Assembly (NCBI GenBank): GCA_041742635.1
Contig: JBGSIF010000175.1
Span: 1-64,000 of the forward strand
Length of the DNA stretch: 64,000 nucleotides
Source: JTS-AC122 sp041742635
Lineage (GTDB): Bacteria; Planctomycetota; Phycisphaerae; Phycisphaerales; UBA1924
Reading direction: 5' to 3'
In this document: piece by piece, positions 42,779 to 52,412 of the stretch
Numbering within the stretch: position 1 is the first letter of the stretch
How the letters are laid out: every line of letters begins with the position of its first letter
The notes under the pieces: model-generated
The model's input: the letters and a program-made list of their open reading frames with translations, nothing else
The model's database searches: none
Told to the model about the DNA's origin: nothing
Translations under genes and position numbers: made by a program

Positions 42779-45121
42779 GTGACCGCGGCGGCAACGATGT
42801 CGGCAACGAGGCGTGCCGAACTCATCCTGCATGAGGTGGAGACGCTCCCGACATTGCCATCGGTGGCGATGCGGCTGATGCGGATCACCAGCGCGGAAGA
42901 CGCAGACTTGAAAGAGATTATCCGGCTGATCGAGGCGGACCCGCCGCTGGCGGCAAAGGTGCTGTCGATGTGCCGTCGCGCGGAACTCGGGCTGGGCGCG
43001 CGCGTGACGACGGTCGAGCGAGCGGTGGTGCTGCTGGGGCTTGAGATGCTCAAGTCGATCGTGCTTGGGGTGCAGGTGATGGACTGGTCGAGTACGCACG
43101 CGGAGCGAGGGAGCCAACCGGGAGCAGCGGGGACGAAGCCGGGGACGTTCGACCGTGAGGGGTTCTGGCGGCACTGCATCAGCGTGGCGTGCGGAGCGGA
43201 GATGATCGCGGCGAAGCATCGGGAACTGGAGGTGCAGCCGGGGGAAGCGTTCGTGGCGGGGCTGCTGCACGACCTGGGGAAGGTGGCACTGCAGATGGTG
43301 CTGCCGCAGGCGTATGCGCAGGTGATCGAGATGGCGGACACGCGGAGCGCGAACATAGCAGATATCGAGGCGCAGGTGATCGGGCTGGACCATCACACGG
43401 CAGGAAAACGGCTGGCGGAACGATGGCAGTTGCCGACGGTGCTGACGGAGGCGATCTGGCTGCATGGGCAGCGGTGCGAGGCGTTGCCGCCGGGGCCGAA
43501 CAGGAAACTGGTAGGGATCGTTCGGACGGCGGACGCTTTGTGCCGGCGGCTGCACCTGGGGTGGTCGGGGAATCACACGATGCCGGAGAGCACAGCGGAG
43601 TTATGCCGATCCGCGGGGTTGCACCCGCAGCGGGTGGACGCGCTGAGCGCGCCGCTGTTGGAAGCGGTGAGCGAGCGGTGCGCGGACCTTGGGCTGGGCG
43701 ACGCGCCGAGTGAACAGATGGTGGTGGATGCACTGGCTAGCGCGAACCGGCAACTATCGCGGCTGAATACGACGATCGAACGCCGGACGAAAGACTCGGC
43801 GTCGCGGGCAAAGGTGCTGGACGGGGTGAGCGAGTTTTTATCAAGGGCCAAGCCCGCGCTGGGTGTGGTGGAAACAGTGACCGAAGTCGCCCGGTCGGTA
43901 TCGAAGATGTTCGGAGAAGGCACAAGCGTGGTGGTGTACGACACGGGGCGGGTGGCGATGAATGGGAGGCCGAGCCAGAACGATGAGCGGCCGTACAGCA
44001 TGTGGATCGTACTGGAGTTTGACGGGAGCGGGAACCGGCTGGCGAGCGATGTAATCGATCGGCCCGAAGTCGGAGCCGGAGACGCGACGAATCGGTTTGC
44101 GGAGGTGGCGCTCCGGACGGTCGAGAGCGTACGGAGCGTTCTGAACCGGCCTGGGGCGGCGGTGCTGAACCTACTACCCGCGAGCGTGATCGGGCACGAC
44201 GAAGCCGGGGTGGTGATGGTGCATGACCGAGAAGACGCGGTGCGCGCGCTGGGGCGGAAGCAGGTGGGGGCGTTGCTGACGGCGTGGGGATCGGCACTCG
44301 GAGCGGCGATACGGGAGGAAGCAGGGTCGCGGCTTGGGGAACAACTCGCCGAGGCGAACCGGGTGCTGGCGGACATGCAGCGAGAACTCTCGGAATCGCA
44401 ATCGATGGCGCGTCTGGCCGAACTGACTGCGGGGGCGGCGCACGAGTTCAACAACCCGCTGGCGGTGATATCGGGACGAGCGCAACTGATGGCGGGGACA
44501 GTGGTGGACCCGAAGCACAAAGCGGCGGTGGCGTCGATCGTGCAGGGTGCGCGGCAGTTGTCGGACCTGGTGCAGCGGCTGCATGTGATTGCGCGGCCGC
44601 CGGTACCGACGTTCGATCGGACGACGGTAAGCGATGTGCTCAGCGAAGCGGTGAAGCGCGCGGTGTTGCGTGCGCCACGCAAGAACGCGCAGGGAGTGCC
44701 GACGGAGATCCGGGTCAGCGTGCCGAGCAATCTACCGGCGGCGCGGCTGGACCGAGAACAGATCACGCAGGCGATGACGGAAGTGCTGGCGAACGCGCTG
44801 GAAGCAGATCCTCGTGACTTTGTGGACGTTCGAGTTCAAATCGATGCCCTGGATGACCGACTGTTAGTACAGGTAACGGATACGGGTCGGGGGATGTCGG
44901 AGCACGCGGTAAGACATGCGCTCGACCCGTTTTTCAGCCATAAGACGGCTGGGCGGCAGCCGGGGCTTGGCTTGACGCTGGCGCATCGGTTGATTCAGTT
45001 GCACGGTGGGACGATTCGGATCGAGAGCGAGCCGGAGGATGGGACGATCGTGAGTATCGCGCTGAAGGATTGGCGCTGGGACACGGCCGCGGGGACACGC
45101 GGTGCGAACAACGGAATGTGA
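42779..45121 (+). CDS. Soluble HDOD-domain sensor histidine kinase
   Basis: 780 residues from GTG 42779, supported by AGGAG eight bases upstream. Residues 10-290 are an HDOD domain (LPTLPSVAMRLMRITSAEDADLK, LLHDLGKVALQ, LDHHTAGKRLAERW). A GAF-like region follows (about 340-520). The C terminus is a histidine kinase: H555 in GAAHEFNNPLAVISGRAQLM, N-box EVLANALEA, DTGRGM and GLGLTLAHRLIQLHGG. There is no membrane segment, so it senses a cytoplasmic signal. HDOD domains usually act in signalling without enzymatic activity; fusion to a kinase is uncommon. It lies between the HTH-receiver gene and a receiver-GAF gene on the same strand. Confidence 0.9.
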   Translation: MTAAATMSATRRAELILHEVETLPTLPSVAMRLMRITSAEDADLKEIIRLIEADPPLAAKVLSMCRRAELGLGARVTTVERAVVLLGLEMLKSIVLGVQVMDWSSTHAERGSQPGAAGTKPGTFDREGFWRHCISVACGAEMIAAKHRELEVQPGEAFVAGLLHDLGKVALQMVLPQAYAQVIEMADTRSANIADIEAQVIGLDHHTAGKRLAERWQLPTVLTEAIWLHGQRCEALPPGPNRKLVGIVRTADALCRRLHLGWSGNHTMPESTAELCRSAGLHPQRVDALSAPLLEAVSERCADLGLGDAPSEQMVVDALASANRQLSRLNTTIERRTKDSASRAKVLDGVSEFLSRAKPALGVVETVTEVARSVSKMFGEGTSVVVYDTGRVAMNGRPSQNDERPYSMWIVLEFDGSGNRLASDVIDRPEVGAGDATNRFAEVALRTVESVRSVLNRPGAAVLNLLPASVIGHDEAGVVMVHDREDAVRALGRKQVGALLTAWGSALGAAIREEAGSRLGEQLAEANRVLADMQRELSESQSMARLAELTAGAAHEFNNPLAVISGRAQLMAGTVVDPKHKAAVASIVQGARQLSDLVQRLHVIARPPVPTFDRTTVSDVLSEAVKRAVLRAPRKNAQGVPTEIRVSVPSNLPAARLDREQITQAMTEVLANALEADPRDFVDVRVQIDALDDRLLVQVTDTGRGMSEHAVRHALDPFFSHKTAGRQPGLGLTLAHRLIQLHGGTIRIESEPEDGTIVSIALKDWRWDTAAGTRGANNGM

Positions 45122-45168
45122 ATCGCCGACCGCGCGGGCGCGGGGTCGGCAGGAGCAGAGGGAACTGC

Positions 45169-46398
45169 ATGTCATCATACCGAAGCGAGCGCGAGAGCGC
45201 TGGCGGGGGCGATCAATCGATCCGCCCGACGCCGAGGTTACAACCACACACGACATCGCCGCCGGGCGTCGTACCGACGTCGGCGGTGGCGGCGTACCTC
45301 AACGCGCTGGAACCCGTGTGCGTATTGATCGTGTCAAGAAACCCTATATGGCAGGCGAGGCTGCGCGAGGCGTCGTTGGCGCTGCGCGTGCTGCCGGTGG
45401 TGTGTACGACGGCGGCGCGGGCGTGCGAACGGCTGCTGGAACATGCACGAGCGGGGGATGAGTGGGTACCGATCGTGGCGATCGATGCATCGCTGGGCGA
45501 GGGTGCGGTGACGGAGATGCTGCACATGTCGGCGCGTGTGGATGCCGGGGTTGTCATGCTGTGCAACGAGCCGAGCAGGGGAGAGAAGACGGCGGTACTC
45601 AGGCACGGGATGCTGGATGTGCTGCACGAGTCGATGGAATCGCGTGAACTGGAGCGGCGGGTATCGGCCGGGGCGACGCGGGCGCGAGAACAAGCCCGCC
45701 AGAACCGGCGGGCTACCCGACTGAAACGAATCTGCCGACGGTTGTGTGACGCGCCGCGTCAAGTTGCACGACAGATGGACGCGCTTTGGACCGATCTGAT
45801 GAACACGCACCGGGAGTTAGGGAAACACATGAACCAAGTAGCCATCTCCAGCGAGTTCGGCGGGCTGATCCGGCAGGAACTGGACCTGGAAGTGCTCCTG
45901 CGCACGACGCTGGAGTACATCCTGAGCAAAAGCGGGCCGACGAATGCCGCGGTGTTCCTGCCCGCGACGACCGGTGACTTTACCCTCGGGGCATACGTGA
46001 ACTACGACTGCCCGAAAGAGACGGTGGATGTACTTTTGGACCACATGGCCAATGTGGTCGCGCCGCGGTTCGAGGACGTGGCGGATGTGGCACACCTGAC
46101 CGATCCGAAAGAGATCGAGGAGAAAGTCACTGGCGATGCGATGTGGATCGGCGATTCGCACATCGTGGCGTATGCCTGCCGGCATGAAGGGGAGTGTCTG
46201 GCGATCTTCTTGTTCTTCCGCGATGCGAGGTCGCCGTATTCGGAGGCGTTCGTCAGTCAGTTGCGGGTGATGCGAGACCTGTTTGCGGCGCAGTTGGCAC
46301 GGGTGGTTCGGATTCACCATCGGCACTTGCCGAAGGAGAAGTGGGGCGCGCTGGGAGATCCGCCGCGAGAGGAGAATGATGAGGGGCTGGCGATGTGA
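45169..46398 (+). CDS. Degenerate receiver domain plus GAF domain protein
   Basis: 409 residues from ATG 45169 (GAGGGA upstream). Residues 45-165 have receiver-like strands (VCVLIVSRNPIWQARLREAS, VPIVAIDASLG, AGVVMLCNEPSRGEKTAVLRHG), but the acidic pocket is replaced (SRN), and the conserved Lys is not evident; only a possible phosphoacceptor-position Asp remains. It is therefore probably a pseudo-receiver. Residues 250-395 form a GAF domain (LDLEVLLRTTLEYILSKSGPTNAAVFL). A palindrome at 45693-45714 encodes part of the linker. Position suggests it works with the upstream kinase and regulator; the ligand is unknown. Confidence 0.72.
   Translation: MSSYRSERESAGGGDQSIRPTPRLQPHTTSPPGVVPTSAVAAYLNALEPVCVLIVSRNPIWQARLREASLALRVLPVVCTTAARACERLLEHARAGDEWVPIVAIDASLGEGAVTEMLHMSARVDAGVVMLCNEPSRGEKTAVLRHGMLDVLHESMESRELERRVSAGATRAREQARQNRRATRLKRICRRLCDAPRQVARQMDALWTDLMNTHRELGKHMNQVAISSEFGGLIRQELDLEVLLRTTLEYILSKSGPTNAAVFLPATTGDFTLGAYVNYDCPKETVDVLLDHMANVVAPRFEDVADVAHLTDPKEIEEKVTGDAMWIGDSHIVAYACRHEGECLAIFLFFRDARSPYSEAFVSQLRVMRDLFAAQLARVVRIHHRHLPKEKWGALGDPPREENDEGLAM
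45693..45714. repeat. Short palindrome inside the receiver-GAF gene
   Basis: AGCCCGCC (45693-45700), a 6-base loop and GGCGGGCT (45707-45714), followed by ACCC. It lies in the low-constraint linker and keeps the frame open. Confidence 0.55.
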
Positions 46399-46443
46399 GG
46401 CGGACAGTGCTGGTTCGTGGAACGGTTCAACTGGACGCGTGGG

Positions 46444-48168
46444 TTACTCGGCGTTGGGTGGCTCCGCACGCCGATTCAAGCACCGCTCGATCGCATCCTT
46501 GGCACCCGATGCGGCGTCATGTTCGGAGGTATCCGCAGAAGATTGAATGATTCGGTCGATTGCGGGGAGAAACTGCTCGATGCCGGGAGTGTCGAGGAGA
46601 GCGAGTTCTTCGACCCAATACAAGGCGTATGAGCGGATATCCGGATCCTCGTCGGCGAGGCCGATGGGGATGAATCGCCGCATCGCGTAGCGTTCCGTCG
46701 CTTCGTCGAGTCGGGCGAGGCGTTGGAACGCGCTTCGCTTCATGGGGCCAGCCTTGGTATCGACCTGTTCGGCGAGCCATTGTGGGTAGGCGGGTAGCCG
46801 GGAATGGATGTTGACGATCACGCGCGAGGCAAGGCGAGCGGTGCTTTGATCATCGCTTTGAACCGTCTCGTAGATTCTGCCCATGATGAGCGGGTGGAGA
46901 TCTTGGCGGTGTGAAGTCATCGCCAAGCCGAACAAGACTTGGGAGCGGATCTTCGGCTCCGGGTCGTTCAGACGGAAGAGAACGGCTTGTGCAATCTCGG
47001 CTCGCTCGGTATCGGGGGTGCGGGTGAGCGCATAGGTAGCCAAACCGGCTTGGTTCGAAACGCTGAGAGTGGGATAGCGAACGAGCAGGACACGGCGGAC
47101 TTCTTCGGTGTGTGCGGGGATGTCAACAAGAGAGAGCGCCGCGAAGACGACAATGTCGATCTCGGGTACCGTGAGTGCTTCGGCGAGAGAGGGGGCGGCT
47201 TGGCGAACAGCCGCGTTCATGGCCGCAACGGATTCGTCATTCATGCCCCATGGGGAAGTCAGGTCGCTGATGATGGCAAAGGCGTCCGCACGCGTGTGAG
47301 CATCTGGTGATGAGAGCCGTTTGGCGGCGAAGCGGTAGCCCGAGATCGTGAAGGAATCGTCTTCGTCGGTGGCGGCACTCTTGATTTCGACGGCTCGCTG
47401 ATAGCGGGCAAGACTCGTGGGGCGGTCAATGACAGCCGTGGCGCGGCGTGCGGCCCACCAGCGCTGCCACCCCCAGGCTTCTTCGACGTCGAGGCGGTTG
47501 ACGATGGTTGATTCATCGTCGTAGTTCTGGTTGTCGATCCAATCGTCGGGGCAGTACCAGATACCGGCAATGAGTACGGTGGTGGGCAAGAGAGCCTTGG
47601 CACCGCCGGTGGGAACGCCTGCGAGGCGAGGAACCCAGAGTGCAGCAAGCACGAGGAGGGTGCCGAAAACGATTGAAACTCGATGACGGCGAGTACGCAG
47701 GAGGTTGGCGGGTGCGAGAGCGTCGTGTCCACATTCGGGGCAAACGAAGCGGCCCGAAGCGGCCGTACCGGCCATGTCGTACCAGCACTTGGGGCAGCGT
47801 TTGCGGCCGTTCGATGAATCGCGGAAAAGCCCGCGTGCAACGACAACGAGAGCGAAGACGAAGAGGCCCGCGGCGATAGCGTGGAAGATCGTTGGGCCTT
47901 GCGGTGAATCGAAGTCTTCTCCGCTGGCGTAGCGCTGAATGGCGCGGCCGACGAAAAAAAGGAGCAAGCACGCCGGCTGGCACGCGGCACCGACGACCAA
48001 TCCGAGGAGACGCCGGCGGCGATCAGACGAGGAAGCGGCGGCATCGCCGATTGAAGCCGCATGTGCTCTCGTGCGTCTACTTCGGATACCGCGCGAGACG
48101 AGGGAGATCCCCCAAAGCGAGAGGCACGTCGCTATGAACCACACGAGATGGTGAGCGGCGGGGAGCAT
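46444..48168 (-). CDS. Membrane protein with zinc ribbon and HEAT-like repeats
   Basis: 574 residues from ATG 48168; the frame extends upstream but the first membrane segment (HHLVWFIATCLSLWGISLVS) starts just after this Met. Three more hydrophobic stretches follow. A zinc ribbon (RCPKCWYDMAGTAASGRFVCPECGHD) lies between membrane segments; this RCPKCxYD form is frequent in Phycisphaerae membrane proteins. From about residue 270 the protein is helical and repetitive, with HEAT-like units (EIDIVVFAALSLVDIPAHTEEV, DPEPKIRSQVLFGLAMTS, DPDIRSYALYWVEELALLD). The function is unknown; a scaffold role is plausible. Convergent with the receiver-GAF gene, 45 bases apart. Confidence 0.65.
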   Translation of the reverse strand: MLPAAHHLVWFIATCLSLWGISLVSRGIRSRRTRAHAASIGDAAASSSDRRRRLLGLVVGAACQPACLLLFFVGRAIQRYASGEDFDSPQGPTIFHAIAAGLFVFALVVVARGLFRDSSNGRKRCPKCWYDMAGTAASGRFVCPECGHDALAPANLLRTRRHRVSIVFGTLLVLAALWVPRLAGVPTGGAKALLPTTVLIAGIWYCPDDWIDNQNYDDESTIVNRLDVEEAWGWQRWWAARRATAVIDRPTSLARYQRAVEIKSAATDEDDSFTISGYRFAAKRLSSPDAHTRADAFAIISDLTSPWGMNDESVAAMNAAVRQAAPSLAEALTVPEIDIVVFAALSLVDIPAHTEEVRRVLLVRYPTLSVSNQAGLATYALTRTPDTERAEIAQAVLFRLNDPEPKIRSQVLFGLAMTSHRQDLHPLIMGRIYETVQSDDQSTARLASRVIVNIHSRLPAYPQWLAEQVDTKAGPMKRSAFQRLARLDEATERYAMRRFIPIGLADEDPDIRSYALYWVEELALLDTPGIEQFLPAIDRIIQSSADTSEHDAASGAKDAIERCLNRRAEPPNAE

Positions 48169-48411
48169 TGGTAGAAGTGTAGTGTGAGGGACCGAGGCGC
48201 AGGAGTATTGCTGGCGTCCATACCGCAACGCCATCGAAATGAAGATCGCTCGACGAGTTCAGGCCGTACTCGCCAAGAATCTGTGATCGCGGGGATGTGC
48301 CGCGATGCCCACGACCGGCGGGACGGGCGAGCCAATAAGAGGGATCGCATGGTTGCAAATAGTCAGTGAGGCGCTGCTGCGAGTTGGGTCACCCGAACTA
48401 CAAGAGCGTGT

Positions 48412-49221
48412 TCAGAACCTCATGCTGGCTGGTTTTTCCTCCGGGGGCTTGGCGTTCAAGATAAGGCGCGCAAGGCGGATATCGGCGGCGTGGGTGATCT
48501 TGATGTTGGTCGGCTCGCCGGGGACGACCAGGACGTACTCGCCGAGGCGTTCGACGAGTTGGGCATCGTCGGTGCTGCTGAGGTCGGGCTGCGCGTACGC
48601 CCGGCGGAGCAAGTCAAGAGTGAAGACCTGCGGGGTCTGCACCTGCACGACGCACGTACGATCGAGGGTTTGCAGGACGTGACGGCCCAGGGTTGTTTCC
48701 TCGCCGCCGAGGATGCTCGCGAGCGGATCGGCGGGCGCGAGCACGGGCTGGGGGGCGACTTTCTTGAGCGTGTCGGGGACATCAACGCCGGGGATGACGG
48801 CGGGGTGATGTTCGGCGGCGCGTAGGACACGTTCGATGAGTTCGAGCGAAGCACACGGACGCGCGGCATCGTGGACCAGAGCGTGTGTACAGGAATCAGG
48901 AACGAGTTTGAGTGCATTCTGGACGGTCTCGTAGCGGTGGGTCACGCCGCCTTGACAAAGACGGACGCCGAGGATGCCGAGTTTGTCGGCGTGCCTGTCG
49001 CGGAAGACGGCGAAGGCGGCGTTGTCGGCGGGGCCAGCGACGATGATGCAGGAGACCTCGCTCAGTTTGGTGAAGAGTTCGACGGTGCGGTGGAGGACGG
49101 GGCGACCGCCGAGGTCTTCGTCGAGTTTCGACCGGGTGATGTCGGCACCCGTCTCTTGGACAACGGAATCGGAGTAACGACGGCTGGCACCAGCGGCGGG
49201 GACGATGACGGCGAGGTTCAT
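48412..49221 (-). CDS. ispD: 2-C-methyl-D-erythritol 4-phosphate cytidylyltransferase
   Basis: 269 residues from ATG 49221. It couples MEP to CTP in the non-mevalonate isoprenoid pathway. Motifs: NLAVIVPAAGASRRY with an altered glycine-rich loop, SKLDEDLGGRPVLHRTVELF in place of the usual KQFxxLxGKPVL, ALVHDAARPCAS, PGVDVPDTLKKV and VVQVQTPQVFTLDLLRRAY. A segment after GASRRY (SDSVVQETGADITR) is longer than usual. Divergent from the QueD-like gene with about 70 bases between. The pathway connects to shc, which uses squalene made from the same precursors. Confidence 0.9.
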   Translation of the reverse strand: MNLAVIVPAAGASRRYSDSVVQETGADITRSKLDEDLGGRPVLHRTVELFTKLSEVSCIIVAGPADNAAFAVFRDRHADKLGILGVRLCQGGVTHRYETVQNALKLVPDSCTHALVHDAARPCASLELIERVLRAAEHHPAVIPGVDVPDTLKKVAPQPVLAPADPLASILGGEETTLGRHVLQTLDRTCVVQVQTPQVFTLDLLRRAYAQPDLSSTDDAQLVERLGEYVLVVPGEPTNIKITHAADIRLARLILNAKPPEEKPASMRF

Positions 49222-49291
49222 ATTGCAAGAGCGTACGCCGCTCGGCATTTCGCTCAAGCGAGTTCGAGGCCTGCACGTCCTACAGTCGGAT

Positions 49292-49693
49292 GTGTATGAG
49301 TTGACGGTACAACGCGTGTTTTCGGCGGCTCACGCGATCAACATCCGCGGGGTTCGAGAAACACTGCACGGGCATGACTGGCATGTCACGGTCGCAATGA
49401 CGGGGGATTCGCTCGACGACGATGGGCTTCTCGTTGATTTTCATGTGCTCGAACGGGTCGTTGACGAAGTGATCGCCCCCTTCCGGAACACGAACTTGAA
49501 TGCGGCGCCCCCGTTTGATCGATTGAATCCGACGGCTGAAAATGTGGCGTCATATTTCGGACGGGCGATAGAAAGAGGATTACACGCGGCCATGCGCGGG
49601 ACTGATGACGCGGCTGCGTCGACGACGAGGCTGGCGTGGGTACGTGTGACCGAAGCACCCGGATGTGCGGTGACGTACCGCCTCGTTCCGTGA
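49292..49693 (+). CDS. queD: 6-carboxytetrahydropterin synthase / 6-pyruvoyl-tetrahydropterin synthase family protein
   Basis: 133 residues from GTG 49292; the frame is open further upstream to 49205, but a start there would overlap ispD and is not conserved. Zinc-binding histidines are in VFSAAHAI and LHGHDWHV, and the family block LVDFHVLERVVDEV and a C-terminal VTEAPGCAVTY are present. QueD makes 6-carboxytetrahydropterin for queuosine; the related PTPS makes a biopterin precursor. The usual neighbours queC and queE are not in the window, so the exact branch is uncertain. Confidence 0.8.
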   Translation: MYELTVQRVFSAAHAINIRGVRETLHGHDWHVTVAMTGDSLDDDGLLVDFHVLERVVDEVIAPFRNTNLNAAPPFDRLNPTAENVASYFGRAIERGLHAAMRGTDDAAASTTRLAWVRVTEAPGCAVTYRLVP

Positions 49694-49919
49694 TCGGGCA
49701 GGTAAACAATGCAGCGTGGGGCAAATGACGCGGGGCGGATGGTGCCGAGGCAGGACGAGGGGGGCGGCGTGGGAGAAGCAAGCCGTGAGTTCAGGAACGA
49801 GTAGAGCGGATCAACGTGTGGCGACCGGTGAGGCAACGCCGTCGAACGCGAGCGTGCCGGCGTTGCCGATCGAAGGCGTCGCGGGGAACGTGGCGGAGGA
49901 TGCGTGCGCGGGAGCAAGC

Positions 49920-52082
49920 ATGGCGAACGCAAGCCGACCGGATGCGACGGCGAACGGGCGCGTGTTCAACCGCGATCTCTCGTGGCTGGAGTTCAATCGA
50001 CGTGTGCTGCACCAATCCACGGACGTGCGGACGCCGTTGCTAGAGCGGGTGAGGTTCCTGGCGATCTTTTCGTCGAACCTGGATGAGTTCGTGATGAAGC
50101 GGCTCGGCGCACTGAAGCGCCGGATCACACAGGGAATCCTCAGTCCGGATCAGGACGGATTGGCGGCCGGGGTGCTGCTCTCGGCGATGCGCTCGACGAC
50201 GCGCGAGTTGCAGTCAAAGCAGGCAGAGATCTACGAAAAAGAAGTGAAGCCCGCGCTGCGCAAACAGGGGATCGACATTGTCGAGTATCTGGACCTGAGC
50301 GAAGCGGAACGGACGTGGATCGATCGGTGGTACCGGACGAACGTGTTCCCGGTGTTGACACCGTTGTCGGTGGACCCGGGGCACCGGTTCCCGTTTATAT
50401 CGAACTTGTCGAGAAACTTCGGGGTGCTGCTGGCGGAGCCGGGCCGGTTTGAGCCGATGTTTGCGCGGGTGAAAGTGCCGAGCGTGCTACCGCAGTGGAT
50501 CATGGTGCCAGAGACACCACTAGAAGGCGCGGCGGCCCCTGCGGCGACGGGCACGGGGCGGTTTGTGAATCTGCGTGATGTCATCAAATACAACTTGGAT
50601 GACTTATTCCCAGGGATGCAGATCACGGAGGTGGTGCCGTTCCGGGTGACGCGAGACGCCGAACCGGAAGCAGACGAGCCGGACGACGACGACGATTCGG
50701 ACGACACGCTGCTGGAACAGGTGGAAGAGCAACTGCGTCGTCGTCGGTTTGCGAACACGGTGCGGCTGGAGATCGGTCCCGGCGCGTCGGAGACGATGCT
50801 GGGGCATCTGAGCGAGCAACTGGAGTTGACTCCGGACGATATCGACGAGCGGGGTGGACTGCTGGATTACACAACACTGACGGAGATCGCGGAGTTGCCC
50901 CGTGCGGACCTTCAGTGGCCGAAATGGACGCCGGTGATCCCGAAACGACTGGACGAAGATGGAACTGACATTTTCTCAATCATCCGGCGAGGGGATGTGC
51001 TGGTGCATCACCCGTATGAATCGTTCGAGGCGAGCGCGGTGCGGTTCATCACGGACGCCGCACGGGATCCGAACGTGCTGGCGATCAAACAAACGATCTA
51101 TCGCACGAGCGGGGACTCGACGTTTGTGTCGTCGCTGATCCGAGCGGCGGAGGCGGGAAAGCAGGTGGCGGTGCTGGTCGAACTGCGGGCCCGGTTCGAT
51201 GAGCAACGGAACGTAAAGTTCGCGCGGATGCTGGAAAAGGCCGGGGCGCACGTGGCGTATGGTGTGATCGGGCTGAAGACGCACTGCAAAGCCGCGCTGG
51301 TCGTTCGGCGTGAAGAGGGCGGGATCCGAACCTACGCGCACCTCGGGACGGGCAACTATCACACCCGCACGGCACAGTTGTACACAGACCTGGGGCTGCT
51401 GACGTGCAACCCGGCGGTGACGGACGATGTGATCGAGATGTTCAACCTGCTCACCGGGCGCTCGCGGCAGGATACGTTCGAGACGGTGCTGGTCGCGCCG
51501 ATGAACATGAAAGCCCGGTTCATCGAGTTGATCGAGCGTGAGATCCGCGTGGCGCGGGAGTACGCCAACGGGAATTCCAAGGTCGGTGGGCGCATCATCG
51601 CCAAGATGAACGCGATGGCGGATCAGGACGTAACGGAGAAGTTGTACGAAGCATCGCAGGCGGGGGTCCAGATCACGCTGTTCGTGCGCGGGTTCTGCTG
51701 TCTCAGGCCGGGGGTGGCCGGGATGAGCGAGAATATCCAGGTGATCTCGGTCATCGGGCGGTTCCTGGAGCATTCGAGGTTTGTGCATTTCGGCGCGGGC
51801 CGGCCGGATCCGCTCGACGGGGATTGGTACATCTCGTCGGCGGATTGGATGTACCGGAACTTGAACAACCGTGTCGAGGCCGCGTGCCCGGTGACGGATC
51901 GTGCGTCGCGCGCACAGTTATGGAAGATCGCAACGATTATGCTCGAAGACGCACGGTCGGCGTGGGAACTCGGGGCGGACGGGTCGTACCAGTTGCGGAC
52001 GCCCCCGGCGTCGCTGCCGGCAGATTCCGTGGCGATGCTCGGCACGTTCGGGACACTGATGCGTCAAGCCAAACGGGGATGA
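49920..52082 (+). CDS. ppk1: Polyphosphate kinase 1
   Basis: 720 residues from ATG 49920, which has GGGAG nearby; in-frame GTG starts at 49785 or 49815 and further upstream would add a low-complexity N terminus. It reversibly polymerises ATP gamma-phosphate into polyphosphate. Family blocks: FNRDLSWLEFNRRVLHQS, FLAIFSSNLDEFVMKRL, VLVHHPYESFEASAVRFI, IKQTIYRTSGDSTFV, YAHLGTGNYHTRTAQLYTD containing the phosphorylated His, and CPVTDRASRAQLW. An acidic loop (EADEPDDDDDSDD) interrupts the region near residue 245. No exopolyphosphatase gene is adjacent. Confidence 0.94.
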   Translation: MANASRPDATANGRVFNRDLSWLEFNRRVLHQSTDVRTPLLERVRFLAIFSSNLDEFVMKRLGALKRRITQGILSPDQDGLAAGVLLSAMRSTTRELQSKQAEIYEKEVKPALRKQGIDIVEYLDLSEAERTWIDRWYRTNVFPVLTPLSVDPGHRFPFISNLSRNFGVLLAEPGRFEPMFARVKVPSVLPQWIMVPETPLEGAAAPAATGTGRFVNLRDVIKYNLDDLFPGMQITEVVPFRVTRDAEPEADEPDDDDDSDDTLLEQVEEQLRRRRFANTVRLEIGPGASETMLGHLSEQLELTPDDIDERGGLLDYTTLTEIAELPRADLQWPKWTPVIPKRLDEDGTDIFSIIRRGDVLVHHPYESFEASAVRFITDAARDPNVLAIKQTIYRTSGDSTFVSSLIRAAEAGKQVAVLVELRARFDEQRNVKFARMLEKAGAHVAYGVIGLKTHCKAALVVRREEGGIRTYAHLGTGNYHTRTAQLYTDLGLLTCNPAVTDDVIEMFNLLTGRSRQDTFETVLVAPMNMKARFIELIEREIRVAREYANGNSKVGGRIIAKMNAMADQDVTEKLYEASQAGVQITLFVRGFCCLRPGVAGMSENIQVISVIGRFLEHSRFVHFGAGRPDPLDGDWYISSADWMYRNLNNRVEAACPVTDRASRAQLWKIATIMLEDARSAWELGADGSYQLRTPPASLPADSVAMLGTFGTLMRQAKRG

Positions 52083-52115
52083 AGAAGGAGGGCGGGTGCT
52101 GGAGCAACGTCGGGA

Positions 52116-52316
52116 TCACCCGCCGCCGACGAGGGTGACGATCTCGACTTGATCGCCATCACGGAGCGGAGCGAAAGGATGGCGTGCTTTGGGAACCAGT
52201 TCACGGTTGAGTTCGACCGCGCACGGAGACCGGGACAGCCCCAGTTGGTGCAGCAGCGATTCAACCGTCGAGCCATCGGCAATGTCCATCGGCTTGTTGT
52301 TCAGGGTGATCGTCAT
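52116..52316 (-). CDS. thiS: Sulfur carrier protein ThiS
   Basis: 66 residues from ATG 52316. A ubiquitin-fold carrier whose C-terminal glycine is adenylated and thiocarboxylated to supply sulfur to ThiG. MTITLNNKPMDIADGSTVES and AVELNRELVPKARH fit the family. The last residues are VTLVGGG; ThiS normally ends in a GG pair, so there is one additional glycine. thiG lies 4.5 kb away on the other strand, so the two are not in one operon here. Confidence 0.88.
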   Translation of the reverse strand: MTITLNNKPMDIADGSTVESLLHQLGLSRSPCAVELNRELVPKARHPFAPLRDGDQVEIVTLVGGG

Positions 52317-52412
52317 GTGCTGGGCCATCTGTATGTGGGACCGATTCAACCCGGATCGTATCGGCGCGACGCACTGCTTCGAATGGAAACTCGACGCCAG
52401 CGACACTCAGGA

